Source: Synanceia verrucosa
Lineage: Eukaryota; Chordata; Actinopteri; Perciformes; Synanceiidae
Direction of reading: 5' to 3'
DNA: 64,000 nucleotides
Assembly: GCA_029721515.1 (NCBI GenBank)
Contig: CM056552.1
Coordinates: 16,966,001-17,030,000 of the forward strand
Shown here: positions 1 through 14,403 of the stretch, one piece after another
Layout of the letters: each line of letters opens with the position of its first letter
Position numbering within the stretch: the stretch's first letter is position 1
Made by a program: the position numbers and the translations under genes
The notes under the pieces: generated by a model
Told to the model about the DNA's origin: nothing
Seen by the model: the letters and a program-made list of their open reading frames with translations, nothing else
Database searches by the model: none

Positions 1-60
1 CCTTCAGGCAGTTGTGTTGTATTGCATTTACAGGCTGGTGTAGATGAGCTGAGGCTATCA

Positions 61-92
<32 letters not shown>

Positions 93-108
93 GTGTGTGT
101 GTGTGTGG
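61..108. repeat. (GT)n microsatellite
   Basis: About 48 bp of GT dinucleotides with a single C interruption, directly read. Intronic with respect to kcnd3. Confidence 0.95.
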
Positions 109-910
109 TTTACTGCTCCCCCATTATTTCATTTGATTTCAGAGTGAATAGACTTTGGTTAATTGAAAGTTTGAGTCAGGATATAGTTAGTTATTAAAGT
201 ATACAGCAGCGTTTATAACCTCAGGGTTCACATTTCACCGCAGTCATTGAGGTCCACAGGCAAGTTTAACACTAATTTGATTATATTTCGAAAAAAGAAT
301 GAATAGCCAAGACATTAGGGATTTAAAACCTAATGAAACAAAACAAGAAATAAAGTGCAATCAGGGCTTACAACTAATGACTGTTTCTGTTGAGTTTTTT
401 TTTTGTTTTTTTTAACAGCACAACCAGTTAATTGGCTCAATAATAACAAAAACAAGAACAAAATATAATGGAACAGTTGCTCTGCTGAAGAGTATAAACA
501 GTGGGAGATGTTGTTTTCAAGCCCAGCTGGATTGTCTTCTTCAGGTCATGCTCTGTGGTACCAGCAACTCACTCACTACTCACTGTTTCTCATAGAAAAA
601 GAGAGACAGTCTGATATATATCAAAATGCTTAGTTTCAGATGCTCTCAGTGTGCTCTATTTGGTCAACTGAAGCAAACTCTGCTCACTCCAGCTCCACAG
701 TTAACAGCAGTGTTTCTGTGGGTGAGAGTAATTCCCTTTTGCCTGGACTTTGATATTGTAAATTTGCAGACACACATGCACAAAAAAAGTATACAACACG
801 CTAAAAGAAAGGGAAACGCACAAATGCATAAGATGTGGCCAATTTTTAAATATTAGATACATGATATGTCTAAAATCCACCATTATTGCGATATGAAAGT
901 GCACAATATT

Positions 911-1790
911 ATGGAGCCCCGGACATGACATGGTCAAAAAAAAATATTAAATTGTGGCCACAATATAGCTATAACGTGGCCACGAAGTGTGTATAACTTC
1001 AGTAAAGTTAGAAAGATATTGGCAGATTTGAACTTCCAGGATCAATACATCAAATCCAATATGATCTAAAGATGCAAACGATGCATTTCTGCAATGTTGG
1101 TGAGGCACATGATGAGCTACAGCCATATTTTTACCAAAAAGATCCATCCCGGTGCTCCACAGAAAACATTGCTCCGAATGAGCAGAGGCCGTTGCGTAGA
1201 CAGCCCAGGGACCGTCTACAAAGTGCAACACAAAACGAAAAATATTCAATAACTTATACGTTAATAACTGTAGTTATAAATATTCATTACTACTACAACC
1301 AACAATAATGAATATATAATAATCCCATAAAAATCAATAAATAATTAATGATACATACAAAAAACATTTTTTTTTTTTTTTTTTTTCACAAAATATGTGT
1401 TGTAGTATCAGCGGCATGAGTTGAGATGTATCAGAGGTAAATTTGATGAAGCTACAGTTATTAATGTATAAGTTATTGAATATTTTTCGTTTTGTGTTTT
1501 GCATTCGGAGCAGTGTTTTCTGTGGAGCACCGGGACGGATCGTTTCAGTAAAAATACGGTTGTAGCTCATCATGTGCCTGACCAACATTGCAGAAATGCA
1601 TCGTTTGCATCTTTAGATCATATTGTATTTGATGTATTGATCCCGGAAGTTCAAATCTGCCAATATCTTTCTAACTTTAGTGAAGTTATACACACTTCGT
1701 GGCCACGAATTAGTATTTCGTGCACACGGTATAGGTATATTGTGGTCACAATTTAATATTTTTTTGACCATGTCATGTCCGGGGCTCCGT
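911..1790. mobile_element. Foldback-type non-autonomous DNA transposon with long inverted arms
   Basis: Two arms of roughly 340-366 bp (about 911-1276 and 1452-1790) are reverse complements of each other around a 175 bp AT-rich centre containing a poly-T run near 1369-1386. Outer ends read GGAGCCCCGGACATGACATG on the left and its complement on the right. The right arm lacks about 45 bp present in the left arm near 1180-1225. TA flanks both ends, which could be a 2 bp target duplication. There is no transposase. The similar-looking open frames in the two arms, on opposite strands, are just the same repeat read twice. Superfamily unassigned. Confidence 0.85.
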
Positions 1791-4700
1791 ACAACATACA
1801 TGTTGCAAATGACTATTTAAATTGCAATAAATGTTCCTAATATTATGCACCCCTACTATTGTAGATATACAGTTTCACAACTGAGCAGAAAATTTAATAT
1901 CCATGATTGCCTGAAGAATGCAGATAAATTGGCTGACAGGCAAAATACATGATCTACTTTATTATGAATGTCGCCATAATCTAAAAATCTAAAATGTACA
2001 GTCATCATAATCCAGTAAGAGTTTTCGATAATTGTTGCAGATGAAATAATCAGCTCAGCCTTTTCCTTAAATATGTTTAATTTGTGCAATTAACAAGAGA
2101 TACAAATTTATATAATTTGTTCATGACATACATAAATAATGTGTTATTACTATGATATCAGAATTTGGTGCACCATCTGATATGTTTTACTTTTAGCTAC
2201 CCTGTTTCCAAAATCGAATAAATGAAATAATAACATGCCATATGTGCTCTCAATTTCAATCAAACATGGCTGCGCAGTTGCAACCAATCAAAGCTCATTT
2301 TGATTTCCATCAAGTCAAAGAGAGAGAGAGATACAATCTCAGGGGCCATATCTGGAAAAAGCATCTGCATAACAACCTTCCACACGACAACAAAAGATAC
2401 TGAAATTTAGTTCATGGTATCATCAATGGAAACTGAAAGCCTCATTGCTGTTAATTAAAGTGCTGCAGCCAAATAGGCCATCTGTTAATGTGATTTTAAC
2501 TCTGCGGTGAACATACGCTTTCATGGTGTTAACACAAGGCTCGTGTCCCCTGGGCTGCAGGCAGAGGCTGAGCCAGATGAGTGCCTGATCACACTGCTCA
2601 GTGGTCCTCCAGAGACCTCCATGAGCACTTGAGTTCACATGAGTTCAATGTGGTCTGAGTTTCCATGTGCAGTTGTCCATGCCTGTTTAGATCGAGTGCC
2701 TCCACTCCATGCAAAGTCCACATGACTCAACACCCAACGGGATGTTACGTTTAAAAAAATGAAGGTTTATAATCCTGTGTCCTTATTATCACAGCACAGC
2801 TGCACATACTTCAGACAATATAGACAAATGTAACCAGTCACATAAGGCTCCTGACTGACAATGAATGTGGTACTATAACCATCTCAGACATGCTGTGTAA
2901 TCTGACAGAGTATATAGTGTATGCCGCAGGCTAGTGGAAGTCAGGCCCAGCTTTTGAATAATGAATGTAGGAATGAACTCCCAAAAACCTAAAATGAGTG
3001 TATTTGCCCCATGTGTGAGCAGAAAGCAGGTTGCTCTGTAATCATTATCAAAAGATAATATTCTGCTTGACCCCAGCCAAACCTGCAGTGTGTATGCAGA
3101 AATGCAGTAGCTGTACATTAGGCATGAGCTGACATCAAATATCTACCGCTCAAACTTTTCTATCTTGAGAATTTCAGAATAGTTGCCATAGAATATCTGA
3201 TGTGAAGCTTGCAGTCGAATGGTGCCAGTCAATACTTGACCAGAAGACCTGGTGAGAATAGTAACTCCTGTCGGTTCTGATAAAACAGAAAAAAATGTCC
3301 TTTTTATTCCAATGATATTTTTAAGTGACTGTGAACTGAAGATTAATATGTTGTGTGTTCGGTTGTATGTGATGGCTTCCCTCTATGGAAAGTCCCCAGT
3401 CTGTTTCCAGCAGAAACAGGCATTCAGGCAGCTTAAAAACAATGTCAGGAAATGCCCTGCTGAGGTATGCTATTTACTATGTACTGGTAAGATGTGAAAT
3501 AATATCCAGTCATGCCAAGCATCAATGTCAGAGCAATGTGTTTAAATGCTTATTATTGTGGTATCCTATGAAGTAATACAATATGCACTTATGCACATAT
3601 TTGATGTGGGCGTCAAGAGCTGTGTGTGTTTAGGACCTTGTGCACACAATGGAATATAGAGATAGTGAAGGAAGAACTGCTTCAGAAAGTTCCAATCAAA
3701 ATGTTTTGACCATCACATTCCACAGGGGGATGTCTTGTGTTAAAATACAGAATTGAAGAGATATGCAGTTTGGGAAAATAAAAGGAATATTTCCAGTTTG
3801 ACTTCTCTGTGCAGTGTGTGTGCTGAGACTAACCGTTTCCTGTTTATATAATAACAAATATGTGACTCATTCTTCATGCATTCTGCATTCACCAGAGCCT
3901 TGGTTTTAAGGCCAATTTTTAGTACTCTGTAAATTGCTGTACATGGACACGGAGAGCCCTCTGCGTCGCCAGAGAGCCTCTCCGTTCTCTTCAGGCGCAT
4001 AAAATATTATTTAACTGCCTATCACACCGTCAAGGGAAAACGGACATGACAAGGGCTGCCATTGGTCCTCTAAAAACATCACCCTGCCGTGAAATGCACC
4101 TCCTACACGACCTTCGACCTACATGAGTAGCTTATGTACAGGTTAAGCCAATTAAAAGCACATACTTTTGAACCTAGGAATTGCAAAGAAACCTGGATTA
4201 TATTTAGCCTTGTGAAATGCAAGTCAAATACATTCAGCTCGCTCAAAAAATCCATTTAATAAATTTAGTAATCATGGCTGGGGTATACAGAAACATACAG
4301 GAAGGTGTTGGTTTGCATTCGCTATTATCCGATTTTGTGTTGAGAAGAACATCTGTTATTTGCACTCTTTAGAGGAGCTGTAAAGACTGTAAGCAACCAA
4401 AGTTCTTCTCTTCTTCCTCACAAATAATTTAATCGTAAAATATAAAATAATATTTTCCCCTGCGAATTGCTTCACTTTCCGGGGGGGGCGCATTTCACGG
4501 CAGGGGTGCTCTCTATGGCACAACACCGGCACCACGACAGAGAACTGCTGGGCTTGATGGGTCTCCGTGGTTACGGAGTTGGATAATGTATTACGCAGTT
4601 GGAGAAGTATATTGTGTGTTTTAGTGTTGCTGAGTTCACCTGCCCAGTGGAGGGAGAAATGCAGCTGAGTGGCTGGATGTAATTTGTGGAAATTGTGGTG

Positions 4701-5149
4701 CTTTTGCTCGCTCTCTGTTTGATTGTGGTAAACAAACGTCTCTTTCACTCACTGACAGCTGGACACCAAAGACGCCCCCAGACAGCTAAACAAAGGTGAT
4801 TTGTAAATTACAGGGCCTTGTCCTCGGTGGATTGCACTCAGTATCCATGAGTAGTGGCAAAGGTTGACTGAGTTATTTGATTTCTGGGCAGCTTGCCTCT
4901 CAGTAGAGCACAGGAGAACAAACTTCAAGTTCAAATGTTTTTATTGGAAGCCATTTTCTATGTTACAACAATGCTCAGCCCTTTGTATTGAGTCATTACC
5001 ACTGGTGGAAAGGGTCTCTCTGTGTTTTGTGTATTTGCAGAAAGGCAATTATCCACTTATGAAAGCTTCATTTAACAGGGAAATTTACCAGTTCTTCAAA
5101 CAGAACTAACAACTGGATGACTTTGGTAACTGTCTACGGGTGACTTTGC

Positions 5150-5378
5150 TATACCACTTTGATCCAGACTGAAATATCTCAACAATTATAGGATAGATTG
5201 CCATGAACTTTTGTACAGACATTAATCCCACCTAGATGAGGAATCACACACTCAGTTATGCCCTATTTGTGGTTGTTAATGAAATATCTTAAAGAACAAA
5301 GGGATGGATTACCATCAAATGCCAAGATAATTCATCTTCATGACTGAGTCACCTACTTTAGCACCACCATGAGGTTAT
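5150..5378 (+). repeat. Dispersed teleost repeat (TTTGaTCCAGACTGAAATATCTC type)
   Basis: The stretch containing GATCCAGACTGAAATATCTC, followed by a 'caacaattataggat' segment and ending near 'agcaccaccatgaggtt', matches a repeat I recognise from memory as abundant in percomorph genomes. It is diverged here and its class is not determined. Confidence 0.55.
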
Positions 5379-7423
5379 CTTGTGTGTTTTTTTGGAAAAT
5401 GTTTTAGCAATGTTGTAAGATTGGTTGCCTATATTCATGTTACTCTCAGGATAAATTGGAATAAAATTGACAAACCTAATTTGATTTATGACAAAATATC
5501 TGTAAAATGAATGACTGACCATGAGCTTCAGTAAAGCTTAATAGTTTGTGTGTGAAATTCAATCATATACAAACTTGTGCTTGGTACAAGAAGTTATCCA
5601 AGATGCAACAGAAGAACCAAAAGCTAATCAGGGATCTACAAGAGGAGTTTGCTTCAATATGTTGCAGAAAAGCACCTTTAGCTGATCTTCCAGAGGCTCA
5701 AGACAGTGAAATACTGTCTTGTAATACTAATGTATTACAATATCACAGTCATGTCCTACTTATCTGCAATGTAATTTTATATGTAATATTTCATGACTGC
5801 ATTTAATTGTGTCCGTTTCCAATCTTTAAATTACATGCTCTGTTTTTCTTTTGTATTTTAGGAAGCCTTTTGTAGCACCTTGGCCATAAACGACAGATGA
5901 AACATAGCCTTTTGGGTAATTATGCCATGTTTAGACTATATATTATTTTGCTCTGTCCCTTCTCTCCAGTAAACTCATTTGCACTTTCTTATTTATTACT
6001 AATTAGTTAAGCTTAGCATGCCAACACATTAAACTAAGTTGGTGAAACATGGTAAACATATGGTTAATGGCCAGTGTGTTAACCTGTCATTGTAAGTACT
6101 TTGCCATTTAGCTCAAAACACTGCTGTGCCTAATTGCAGTCTCCTAGAGCTGCTGGCATGGCTATACACTCTGAGCTTTTTTTAACCAGTCACTGCATTC
6201 AAATTGCAGAGAACATTCTCACAAGACTGACCCACTGCTTTCATTGCCTGCACTGAGAAACATTTTGCTGATGGTGGTTTTAGTGAAAATGCAGAGAAGT
6301 GTTCTCTTCATCCTTTTCTGCTGGCTGCTAAAGGTTGAGGTCAGTTTAAAAGGTCATGAGGGTGAAGCCTCAAAGTCTGAGTGGGACTGGGGGGGTGCAC
6401 TGGTCTGCAGACTACCCTGCTGAGGGCCACAGGGGGAGGAGAGCTCTGAAAAGCTGGAACATGTTCTGTTCTCTCTTACCAACCCCATCCTGGATAAGAT
6501 GAAAGCAGGGGGATGATGGGAGTGAGACGAGGCCTAAGTACAGAGCCTCAGCAGGATCAATAACAGTACAGTAACACTAACTGTTGTGCTCAAATATGTG
6601 ATTTTTTTATTTCATTTTGATGTTTTTGTAGTCTGGAAAGGCAATGCATACACACATGCAATCTTTCCCCTTTTCTGTTATACACTGAAATGCAGTTATT
6701 TTTTTCCTGGCTTGTTTTTTTCCATCATCTCATCTCATGCCTGACTTGGAACTGACTTGATCAAATCCAGTCTTACACTCACTTTTTCTTTAGCCCCCTC
6801 TCTTCATGAAACATCACCTGTATTCCAGTTCCCGACTTGTCAGTGAGTTAGAACTGATCTCCAGAGATGTGAACGGACACCATGTTCCCTGTCACACTTC
6901 CAAACAGGAGGCCAGCAGGGGGCCAGCTGAAAAAGGGTTTTTTGTTCTCCTCAAAAGCACTTCAGGTCCGTAGAGCTACTAGCCTGTAGGTTGTCTTCAA
7001 GAGTTTCAACCTATCCATATTTGAATGACTTGGTGAGAGTGTTCACCCTCTGTCTCAACCCAGGGATCATCATTACCTCACCGGTGTTCTGTCAGGACAG
7101 AAAAAAGCAACTACTGAGAGGCCAGCATTGCTGTTTCTGTGAATGCTGTAGATGACTTTCTCTGTTTTTGACAGGCTTCTCTAAATGTTGTGTAGCAAAC
7201 GTGAAACAAACTTCTCAGTATCAACACACATTGCTTGGAGGAGAAATTGCAGTTAATAAATCGGCATTAAATATCAGACCAGTGGTTAAATTGATAGTCT
7301 CAAGCACCAGTAGAATCAGCATCGTCAAAGCAAAGATCTGATGAAAGATGAAACGGATGCACTAGGAAATTTTTGAGTATGAATATGTTGCCGCTCACAA
7401 GGACGATGAGTATGAGATCCAGA

Positions 7424-7640
7424 TGGACCTTCCAGCAGCACAATGATCCAAAAATATTTCAAAAGAGAATGTCAGCTACTTCCAGAAGAAGATAATAATG
7501 GTCCAGTCAATCTCCAGACTTAAACCCAAAACAACATTTGTGGAAGGATCTGAAGATACAAAGTCAATATTTAAAGACTGTCTGTGTGGAAGAATGAGCT
7601 AAACTTTCACCAGAATACTGAGAAAAATTAGTTGCTTAGT
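7424..7640 (+). pseudogene. Tc1/mariner-type transposase remnant
   Basis: One uninterrupted reading frame from 7424 translates to the C-terminal catalytic region of a Tc1-like DDE transposase. The signature WTFQQHNDPK is followed by WSSQSPDLNP and HLWKDLK, then a degenerate VEE-AKLSPEY-EKLV tail. In-frame stops occur near 7492-7497, 7595 and 7619, so no protein can be made. The catalytic acidic positions look lost: the usual QQDND reads QQHND, and the usual P-I-E after SPDLN reads P-K-Q. Flanking sequence (about 7260-7423 and 7641-7720) may be further eroded parts of the element. It is a molecular fossil inside the kcnd3 intron. Confidence 0.88.
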
Positions 7641-8364
7641 ACAGGGAATACTGTACTTGAAGCTCACACTGCAAACCAAAGCGTCACCACCAAGAGCAAA
7701 TCATTATCAGATGATGTGTTCAACACATGTCGTTCTTTATGGACTGGAGTGTTACAATATCTTAGTTTATCTGTGTAGTTTTATTATTTTACATATACAA
7801 AGGTTTGTCTATATTACATGTGAGTATCTGCATTGGAATATTTCGTGAAAATTAACAATGTTGAATGCGTATTTCCCATACCTAAATTCATAACAACCCC
7901 ACTGGGAGCATCGGCTCCATGCCCTTCATTGTTTATAGAGCTCACTCTGAATCCTACCCTCCATCCTGTTTGTATTTACCTTTCCTTGCCTGCATTCCTC
8001 CAGGTGCTGCAAAATGCATCGTGATGTGTAAGCCCTACATGATGACATTACTGGATATAATATGTGCAAGACTGTGCAAGCATGACTCATGCTTGCATAT
8101 GCACATGTACACACACTGTATATATATTCTGCAGGGCTTTAAAGGTAATGCATTGGCTGATAATGTAGGTGTCATTTTAGGGTGTTGTGATAGACCTCAT
8201 TTATCAGGTGTCGAAGCACAACAATGCTTGCTGCGTGTTTGTCACAAGTAAATATATTTAGGAAGTGGTTTGTCTCAGCTGATGTGCTTTGATCTGATTC
8301 ATTGTGAAATATCAGTTCTTAAAGTAAACAAAGTGATGGATTTAGTTTTGTTTAGTTTTAATTT

Positions 8365-8610
8365 GGCGGCATGGTGGCACAGTAATGTTCTCCCCGTGTC
8401 TGTGTGGGTTCTCTCCGGGTACTCCGGCTTCCTCCCAGCATCCAAAAACATGCATGGGGATTAGGTTAATTGGCTAATTTAAATTTTCCGTAGGTGTGAA
8501 TGTGAGTGTGAGTGGTTGTCTGTCTCTGTGTGTCCTGTGATGAACTGGAGACTTGTCCAGGGTGTACCCTGCCTTTCACCCTAAGACAGCTGGGATAGAC
8601 TCCAGGGTGG
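8365..8610 (+). repeat. Retroposon copy (GGCGGCAtGGTGG...TCTCCGGGTACTCCGG type)
   Basis: Contains the blocks ggcggcatggtggcacag, tctccgggtactccggcttc, gtccagggtgtaccctgcc and cagctgggatagactccag in the order typical of a very common fish SINE/LINE-tail family (recognised from memory). The tRNA-like B-box portion near the 5' end is deleted in this copy. Same family as the copies at 16556-16653 and 26711-27000. Confidence 0.75.
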
Positions 8611-9156
8611 ACTGTGTAAAACATATTTTTGCTTGTGAACATTTGGGCCACATTTTTGAACCATTTGGACCGTTTCTTATGGGCTTCCCCAGTGAAATGT
8701 TCTAGATAGTCATAGCAGTGAATCAGGGCACTTCTGTTCTCCATGATCCTGACAAACAGGCCAGTGAGTTCAAAATGTACAGAGACTTATAACTGATGAC
8801 CAACAAAACCACAAATCAAATTATTAATTGGTTTCTATGTCGTAGCAGTATATATGAAGAGTTTACTGGACAGACAAATAAGCCCTCTCCTAAAACAGCA
8901 GGGCTGCTTACATCACACTTGGCATTGACCATCACTCATGCTATTATTCACAAAGTCTTAACATGTTAATATACACTGTATTCATGTCACATGTTAAAGG
9001 ATATGTATTAAATATCAGTAAGTTACAATACATACAGTTACTGTGTTAGAATACACACAGTAAATGTTGACAGGGTAAGGCTTGGTATGGAAGTCAACAT
9101 GACTATAACTAGTACAGAAGTTAATATCTTAACACCATGTTGGTAATTGCTTCATA

Positions 9157-9203
9157 TAGAATAGAATAGAATTACTTTATTGATACCAACTTGGGAAATT
9201 ACA
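9157..9203 (-). repeat. LINE 3'-tail fragment (TTTATTGATaCC...GGGAAATT)
   Basis: (AATAG)n followed by 'actttattgataccaacttg' and 'ggaaatta' matches the common teleost LINE tail whose plus sense is 'aatttccc...ggattaataaagtat' with a TATC tract. Compare 14326-14400 and 17886-17940, which are in the opposite orientation. Confidence 0.55.
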
Positions 9204-12200
9204 TTGCAGCAACAGCAAGAAATGGAAACTCAATATTAAAAAGCAATATAAAAACAGAAAAGTATTACTGTTTACGATATAAAGTTTAAGAAAGAAGAGC
9301 AATATAAAAAGCATAAAACATGTATATACCAACAAATAAATAAGACTTGTGATATATATACTGTTTATAAATATATAAATATAGCATAGCAGTGAAAGTA
9401 TATTAGCAAATTATAATCCCCTTTACTGCATAAAGTATGTTCACAGAAAGATATGAGCCTCAGCTAAAGCCAGAGAGTTGGAGAATAATCTTTATTCTAC
9501 CCGTGGATCAAATTTACATCTTCTTTCCATGTTGGGTAGCTCATATTTCCATGCTGTTATATATTGCTCACACTTCTGCTCGCAGCTGGAGCGAGTCAGA
9601 GAGAAAGAGTGATTGGGTGAGAGTCAAGAGACATGTTGAAAATCACAGGGACACCAACACAAAACCTAAATGACTGTATTTATATTTCGTGTTCAATCAT
9701 TCACAGAGTTGAGTTGTAAGATGCACACATCATGTATATATTGCTGAGCAAAACTCAACCAGTATGCAAATAACACAAGAAAATAAACAATATTTTTTGC
9801 TGGCATGGAATTATCATGCGCATGGAAAATGTCAAATATAATTTAGTCTGCCTCTTCCAGGTAGCTTGGGGAAGCTTTTCTGCCTAATATTTAAAACGTA
9901 TCACAGCAGAGCAGATGTTTGCCCAGGGAAATTGCAGAGTAAATGTTGTTTGTTTAAAGGCCTAGTACACAGAGAGACAAGCACAAACAGATGGCAATAG
10001 CCTTGGAATTACCTAAATGTATGCCTAAAACTGACATCCTAACAAAATCCTTGTCTGGGGTGCAGTTGTTCTGCCTCACATTAAGCTGCCTGATGCCTTT
10101 GTTACTGATTTGAAATGTCTGCCACTGTCACTGCCAAATGACCTCATCCAACTGTGCAGGTTCAGCTGAGTATGTGTGAAATATTACGCCGCTCAAACGA
10201 CCGCCACAAAAATCCTTCCTTTTGATTAGTATAACTACATTTAAACGTCATCACATTTTGTCACCTGAGAATCAGCTCCAAGTGCTGGAAAATCCAATTT
10301 GTGTCCCCCCCAAAATGATCAGATCAGATTTCAGTCAGCAGACATAATTGATTTTCACTATCTGCATTGATCGCTGTGATTAAGATGCAGGTTTGTGTGC
10401 ACACTTACACTAGTGATACGTGTTCCCACTGCTGAAGAAAAACACCATGATGCAAATAAAATTTGACACTTACCTGTTTTAATTATAGCTCTCCTTCAGT
10501 GCATCAACAATGTCAACAAAGTGTGTGGTTTGGGATGTAGTTGAAATCAATATCACAATATTATGTGACTGTATGCAAAATTGTGTATAAAATATTCAAA
10601 CCGATATTCAAAGCAATTGTCTGGTTTGAATTACATGCACCCTAATTGGTCAAAAAAATGCTTAGATTTGTTAGATTTCATTGCTATGAATAATTAATTT
10701 GGACAATTCAAAACTGTACAAGATAACATGTCTTTGTCAACTGACTGCACCATTCAATCAACAGGCTCTCACAAAAACTGAACATTTGAACATCAGGTTG
10801 TTGAACTAAACTGCATTCAGTTGCAAGCATGAGAGGAAGTTAGCCACTTCCATGTGAGCCCTGGCATGCAGACCAGCTTTAAGCTAAAGGGCTGGCACCC
10901 CGACGTTTCACAGCAAACACAGTTCAAAGAGAGAAAATCCTGCAGAGAGACAGGAGAAGCCAGATATCTGCTGCATCTCATTCTCTTTTATCCTCACAAA
11001 CAATAACATAACATCAGTTATCTTCACACTACATGTCCAAATAATTCATATAAACTATTAAATGTTACATTTCTAGAAGCACCAGAATATGTTCAGGTTA
11101 ACAATTTTCTAATTTAGCCTTTTTTTAGCCTCTTTTAGCCGATAATATCAACCCGATCTCATGGGAAGAGGTATATGCACAATGTTACAAAGACATTCTG
11201 CGTGTCATGAGAAGACTTCTCAGACTTTTTGCGTGTCATTTTAATACCACGCGCATCACCCAACAACACAGCCACAGTTTAGGCAACAAAATCACTCACA
11301 TCTACAGTATGTTGTTAAATAGTAATATCATGTTTATATGCTTATTTTTATATAATATACAAACAGTGCTAACAAAATATACAGGTTGTGAGATTGAACA
11401 TGTTTTATCTTTTTTTTTTTTTTTTATCTTGGTATGAATTCAGTCAGCCCGGGCACATGATTTACTGAACCAACAAGGGAAAACAAAGATATATTAATTA
11501 GGAGCATCAGAGGAAAGGAAGACCTTGCTGTTGTGAATGAGCTGGATGGATGCCTGTGGGTGGGTTGTACTTCTCTATTTAGCCACAGTGATGAAAAAAG
11601 AAATTTGTTCAACACGTATCAGCAAAGACTGTGTTCATAGCCTAATTACGCTCAAGCAATTCCCAAGTATCTCGTTAAGCAGTAAAAAAAAAGGCTGATA
11701 TGTGGATACTGTACCTTTGAACCGCTTGTTTTTGATATCACATCCATGCGTATAGTGTTCACGACTCCTTCTGTGGAAAATTATTTGACATTTCGTTTCA
11801 GTGGTGTTTCAAGCGAGTCAATTTTCTACAAGTTATTACATATCTTAGAAAGTACGTTCAAGGTTGACCACATGATGAAATTTCCAGCAACATATTTTAT
11901 GCCTTTTGCCCCATGTGGAAAAAACTCACTTAGTGATCTTTTGTATTTATGCCTATAAAAAAATATATTTAATTTTCTGGCAGCATTAGTGGACCCAAAA
12001 ATTAGCTGGTTATCTTTTTTTTTTTTTTTTTTTTCATTTTAACGACAAATCTCTCAAGCTAGTTTGTTGCTTTTTGGTTTTAATTAACCCCTGTGTCTGA
12101 ATAGTTTTAAGAATTATAATTAATTCAGTTTTTTTGTGAAGGCGCCATAGTTTGTGCTGTTCAAGCATGATGCTGTCATTTCTTTGTGCGCTTGCAGTTC

Positions 12201-14325
12201 TGACCTCTCATTAGTTTTGTTCTTCATGAAAAAGAAACAACTAAACAGCAAGTCCTGTTATCATTTAATTAGATCCTATCTTTGTCTCTGGACTTTAATT
12301 AACATCTCTTATTTTAGGACCTTTTCTTTGTTTGCTGAATTTTGTTTGGGTGCCTGGTTAAGTGAAATAGAGGCACACTAAACAACTCTGTTGATAATAC
12401 TTATGTGGATTAATGGATTTCTTGTTAACTAACTAAATTGTTCTGTCTAATGACACATTTATGTTTTTAAAGCTTAATTTATGCTTTGTCACCGCACACT
12501 CTGAACAGTTGTTTCTCAACAAATGATGATTCGTCATACCCACATTTATAAAGTAGAGACAGACAGTGGAGATGGAGCAGATTAGCAGTGAGTGATCATC
12601 TAGCGAGATGAGAACAGAAAAACATTGAATCAAAAGTTATTTTAAATGTATTTTTGCTGTCTTTAGCACTTTTACAGCATTGTGTGAGAAAGTGATAAGC
12701 GTTACCATGGCAATGTAATCTTCAAATTTAAAGAGATATTTCCTGATCCGATGCCCCTTGTTGCAAGAGAACATCATTTATCTGTTCCAAAACCACTTAC
12801 AAATACTTATGATATGCAACAACACTGTGGTTAAGGTTTAGGAAAAAATGACTAAAACAGCAACATCATGGTGACAATAATATAGTTGACACAGAAATGA
12901 AAGTCTGATGTTTGGTTGGGTGATTCATCCACTCAGACATGAACTGTGATGCTGTATCACTTCAGCTGACCTCTTCCTTTGCTCCTGTCATAATCACTAC
13001 AACCACTAAAGGTCTTTGTCACTTGAACATAATGTTGTTTTGGTGCGAGTGATGAAACGTTGCCATTCTTCATGGGAGGGCAGTCTATTTGTTGCAGTCT
13101 TACCCATCTATCTGTCTTTCCATAATTCCTGTCTGCATCATAATAAGCCATATTTTATTGAAATTCTCCCTGCTTGAATCTATGTGAAGCCAGTTCAAAA
13201 ACATTTTCATTTTCCGAAAAAACAAACTGAATCAACTACAAAATACACCTCAAGAGAAAAAGCAGAAGTACGCATATTTTTTTTCTTTTTTACTAGATAA
13301 GAATTACAAAAACAGGTGATCATCAAAAGGCATATATATGATTGTAGTGATGCAGGTCACTTCATTACTCATTACTTAATATCCACTTTATGTCCTGGAT
13401 GGATGCTAATGAAATAATGAGAAGTCTGTGATTGAAGCTATGGCTGACTGATGAGTATCCTGCCACATAACAGCATGCAGCTGTGGCCCCCACACACAAA
13501 TAAATGTATTTATTACAAATCCCATGCTTAATTATGGTTTATTATAAGATTACTTCCTCTTATGTAATGACAAAATTAAATAATAGTCACAGCAAGAATT
13601 GAATGCCATTGTTAATTTAAAGCTGTCTGTGAGGTTTCATAAAACTCTAACATGAAGGATACAATAGATTTACAAACAATGGCTTCTCCCACTCATTTGA
13701 ATATTTAGTGACTTTAGCTGTAAAAGGTGACAATGTTAGTTGTCTATTATGAATATTTAGGGTTATTTCACTAAAATTGCCCTCAAGAGAAACGTGACTG
13801 TGATATATGAAAGATGTTTCACTCCAAATAAAAATGACATAACAAAGTGTTGGGATTGTTTTCCAGTCATCCATTCACATGAGCAGATCTTCTTCAAGGC
13901 TTTGCTTTAGTACACTGGGAATGATCTCTGTGCTCCAGGAGACATTTGAGGCCAATTACTCTCTACCTGCTACATCACAAATATCACATATGTATCCATC
14001 TCTCCATGCGGACTCCTGAAGTGGGATGCCACTCCTCTTGAGTGATACAACAGTAGCTCCTTTGGTCTCCTGAGCCTCTCTGGCAGCCTACTTTCTCCTG
14101 TAACCTACTTTGGAGGCTTTTTAAAAAGATCCCAAAGAAAGCTTTTTCATTTCTGTTCTCATCACACGCTCTCTGATGGAGCCGGATGGAGAGACAGCTG
14201 ACTGGAGGTTGGATGCAAAGCGGGATATATATCGTAAGAGAGTGTAGACACATGGGGAGGTGGTCAGTGGAGGTATGTGATTGGACAGAGATGTAAAAGC
14301 AAACAGCAGTGGCCCTGATCGTTAC

Positions 14326-14400
14326 TTGAATTTTCCTCTGGATTAATAAAGTATCTGTCTATATATCTCTCTGTGTGTCTGTCTGTCAATATGTCTCTCT
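14326..14400 (+). repeat. LINE 3'-tail fragment with (TATC/TCTG)n tract
   Basis: The text 'gaattttcctctggattaa' then 'taaagtatctgtctatat' runs into a degenerate TCTG/TATC simple repeat, the usual 3' end of a fish LINE family (family name not assigned). Confidence 0.6.
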
Positions 14401-14403
14401 GAC

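Noticed and set aside
947..1756. Two similar proteins encoded on opposite strands
   Set aside because: Both come from the inverted arms of one foldback element; there is no known domain and no independent support.
4356..4748. 130-codon minus-strand open frame
   Set aside because: No recognisable domain, AT-biased codons, intronic location; length is unremarkable for chance.
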